The position numbers and the translations under genes were made by a program. Below are positions 12,542 through 14,148 of a stretch of 14,148 bases of DNA, piece after piece. The notes beneath the pieces were generated by a model. It saw only the letters and a program-made list of their open reading frames with translations. It made no database searches and was not told the origin of the DNA. The DNA comes from Salinirussus sp. (GTDB lineage Archaea; Halobacteriota; Halobacteria; Halobacteriales; Haloarculaceae), in assembly GCA_028275005.1 (NCBI GenBank), contig JAQCNN010000009.1, positions 1 to 14,148 on the forward strand, in the 5' to 3' direction. Position 1 is the stretch's first letter, and every line of letters begins with the position of its first letter.

Positions 12542-14148
12542 ATGAGGCGTGAGAGCGTGGAGTCGGGGAACGGGGCCGGAGGAGAGTCAAAAGAAACTAG
12601 TAGCCACCTGCTCTCTGTACACCTCACGTTGCCTGAGTCCGAGGAGGCGTATCTGGAGCTGTCGAGGGTCAGGAAGACGTTCCCGGGCGTCGTCGCCAAC
12701 GACGACGTCGACCTCCGGGTCCGGCGCGGCGAGATCCACGGGCTGCTCGGCGAGAACGGCGCCGGGAAGTCCACGCTGATGAATATCCTCTACGGTCTCT
12801 ACGACGCCGACGGCGGGGCGATGACACTCGCCGGCCGCCCCTACAACCCCGACTCCCCCTCCGACGCCATCGCCAGGGGGATCGGGATGGTTCACCAACA
12901 CTTCATGCTGATCCCCCGGCTGACGGTCGCCGAAAACGTCGTTATCGGCGACCGAACGCTCGCCTCCCGGTCCCCGGACGGACAGCTGTTCCGGGCGGCT
13001 GCGGACCGGCTGCCGGGTGGCGGGCGCCTCGCGACCGCGGTCGGCCGCCGGCTCGCGGACCCCGCCGACCGACTGCGCGACATCACTGCCCAGCTGCCCG
13101 CAGGCGCCTCGCTGGCGAGGGCGGGGGCCCGGCTCGCGGCGCTCCCCGGTCGCGCCCTCCGGGGTGGTATCGACGCCTTCAGCCTCGACCTCGACCGGCC
13201 GGCCGACCGCATCGACGACCTCGCCGAGGAGTACGGGCTGGCGGTCGACCCCACCGACACGGTTGCCGACTTGGAGGTCGGACAGCGCCAGCGCGTCGAG
13301 ATCCTGAAGGCGCTGTACCGCGACATCGACCTCCTCGTGTTGGACGAGCCAACGGCCGTGCTGGCACCCGACGAGGCCGACCGTCTCTTCGGGACGCTCC
13401 GCCGGCTGGCCGCCGCCGGGGTTGCGGTGATCTTCATCACCCACAAGCTGGGGGAGGTGACCCGGCTCACCGACCGGGTGACTGTCCTCCGGGACGGCAG
13501 CCGCGTCGACACCGTCGAGACCGCCGACGTCACCGAGGACGACCTCGCGCGGATGATGGTCGGCCGGGACGTCCTCTTCGACGTCGACCAGCCTGCCGCC
13601 GAGGTTGGCGAGTTGGCCCTGCGTGCGAGTGGGCTGGAGACTGTCGACGAACGCGGCGTCGACGGGCTCGCCGGGGTCGACCTTGCCGTCCGGGCGGGTG
13701 AGGTGGTCGGTGTCGCGGGTGTCAGCGGGAACGGGCAGGCCGCCCTGGCGGAGACGCTGGTCGGGCTGCACTCCCCTGCTGCCGGCCAGGTCGAGGTCGG
13801 GGGCGAGGACCTGACCGGCCGCTCGACGCGGGCGTTTCTGGACGCCGGGGTCTCCTACGTCCCGGCGGACCGGTACGAACAGGGGGTGGCCCCCGACCTG
13901 AGCGTGATGCACAACCTCATGCTAAAGCGGTACCGCACGAGCGGCGGGTTCGGACGGCTTGACTACGCGAGCGCCGCCACCCGGGCCCGCCGGCTGGTCG
14001 ACGAGTTCGACATCCGGGGGGTCCGTGACGTCCGCGAGACGCCGGCCGGCGAACTCTCCGGCGGGAACCTCCAGAAGCTCGTCCTGGCGCGCGAGCTCAG
14101 CCGGGACCCCTCGGTGCTGGTCGCCAACCAGCCAACCCGTGGGGTCGA
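12542..14148 (+). CDS. Nucleoside-type ABC transporter ATP-binding protein, double NBD (3' end beyond window)
   Basis: At least 535 residues, open at the right edge. It has two fused nucleotide-binding domains of the RbsA/YufO type that pairs with BMP lipoproteins. NBD1 has Walker A GENGAGKST (70-78), Q-loop VHQHF (117-121), signature LEVGQRQR (244-251), Walker B LLVLDEPT (264-271) and H301. NBD2 has a degenerate P-loop (GVSGNGQ, 393-399), signature LSGGNLQK (505-512) and ANQPTRGV at Walker B, where the usual Asp-Glu is replaced, as is common in this subfamily. NBD1 carries about 70 extra residues between GDR (136-138) and EEYGL (229-233). The ATG at 12542 adds a 36-residue polar N-terminal extension before YLELSRVRKTFPG; GTG 12557 or TTG 12629 are alternative starts. 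Permease genes are expected downstream. Confidence 0.92.
   Translation, partial: MRRESVESGNGAGGESKETSSHLLSVHLTLPESEEAYLELSRVRKTFPGVVANDDVDLRVRRGEIHGLLGENGAGKSTLMNILYGLYDADGGAMTLAGRPYNPDSPSDAIARGIGMVHQHFMLIPRLTVAENVVIGDRTLASRSPDGQLFRAAADRLPGGGRLATAVGRRLADPADRLRDITAQLPAGASLARAGARLAALPGRALRGGIDAFSLDLDRPADRIDDLAEEYGLAVDPTDTVADLEVGQRQRVEILKALYRDIDLLVLDEPTAVLAPDEADRLFGTLRRLAAAGVAVIFITHKLGEVTRLTDRVTVLRDGSRVDTVETADVTEDDLARMMVGRDVLFDVDQPAAEVGELALRASGLETVDERGVDGLAGVDLAVRAGEVVGVAGVSGNGQAALAETLVGLHSPAAGQVEVGGEDLTGRSTRAFLDAGVSYVPADRYEQGVAPDLSVMHNLMLKRYRTSGGFGRLDYASAATRARRLVDEFDIRGVRDVRETPAGELSGGNLQKLVLARELSRDPSVLVANQPTRGV

Noticed and set aside
12587..13912. Long minus-strand open frame opposite the ABC ATPase gene
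   Set aside because: The plus strand encodes Walker A, signature and Walker B motifs in order; the opposite frame is a GC shadow.

Overview
The window is a GC-rich, gene-dense piece of a euryarchaeal chromosome, almost certainly from an extreme halophile (Halobacteria). The evidence is very acidic proteins (many Asp/Glu), GC at most third codon positions, an archaeal aIF1 gene, coenzyme F420 genes, an archaeal-type HGPRTase, an amphi-Trp domain protein, a Tat-exported lipoprotein with lipobox, and TATA-like elements placed about 24-30 nt before start codons, as expected for leaderless transcripts. Sixteen protein-coding loci are supported. No rRNA, tRNA, CRISPR array or insertion sequence was seen.

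Layout. 1-243: no convincing gene; two GC-rich hairpins and two T-runs read on the minus strand. 244-4811 (minus): a MoxR AAA+ ATPase, a DUF58 protein and a TgpA-like transglutaminase form a tightly packed operon (1-nt gap, then a 4-nt overlap). The aIF1 gene follows with its own TATA box. 4962-5504: a small zinc-ribbon protein and a small membrane protein, divergent. 5461-7263 (minus): cofE (F420 gamma-glutamyl ligase) followed by a Mer-like F420-dependent reductase. 7366-8193 (plus): an inositol-monophosphatase family gene broken by an in-frame TGA. 8216-9053 (minus): an amphi-Trp protein and a YfcE-like phosphoesterase. 9132-9470 (plus): a short, degenerate Nudix protein. 9475-12399 (minus): a HerA-like ATPase, hpt and a BMP-family substrate-binding lipoprotein. 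12542 to the end (plus): the double ABC ATPase of the same transporter type, running off the window.

How the genes work together. MoxR, DUF58 and TgpA make a known cell-envelope or protein-maturation type module. cofE makes the polyglutamylated F420 that Mer-like enzymes use. The BMP lipoprotein, its divergent ABC ATPase and hpt suggest uptake of a purine nucleoside and salvage of its base; the permeases would lie beyond the right edge.

The most notable observations are the nonsense codon plus 18-bp tandem duplication in the phosphatase gene, an insertion of roughly 70 residues in the first nucleotide-binding domain of the ABC ATPase, the degenerate Nudix box, a palindrome around the presumed hpt promoter, and an identical 13-bp promoter segment at identical spacing before cofE and the phosphoesterase gene. 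I did not find a clear new multigene system.
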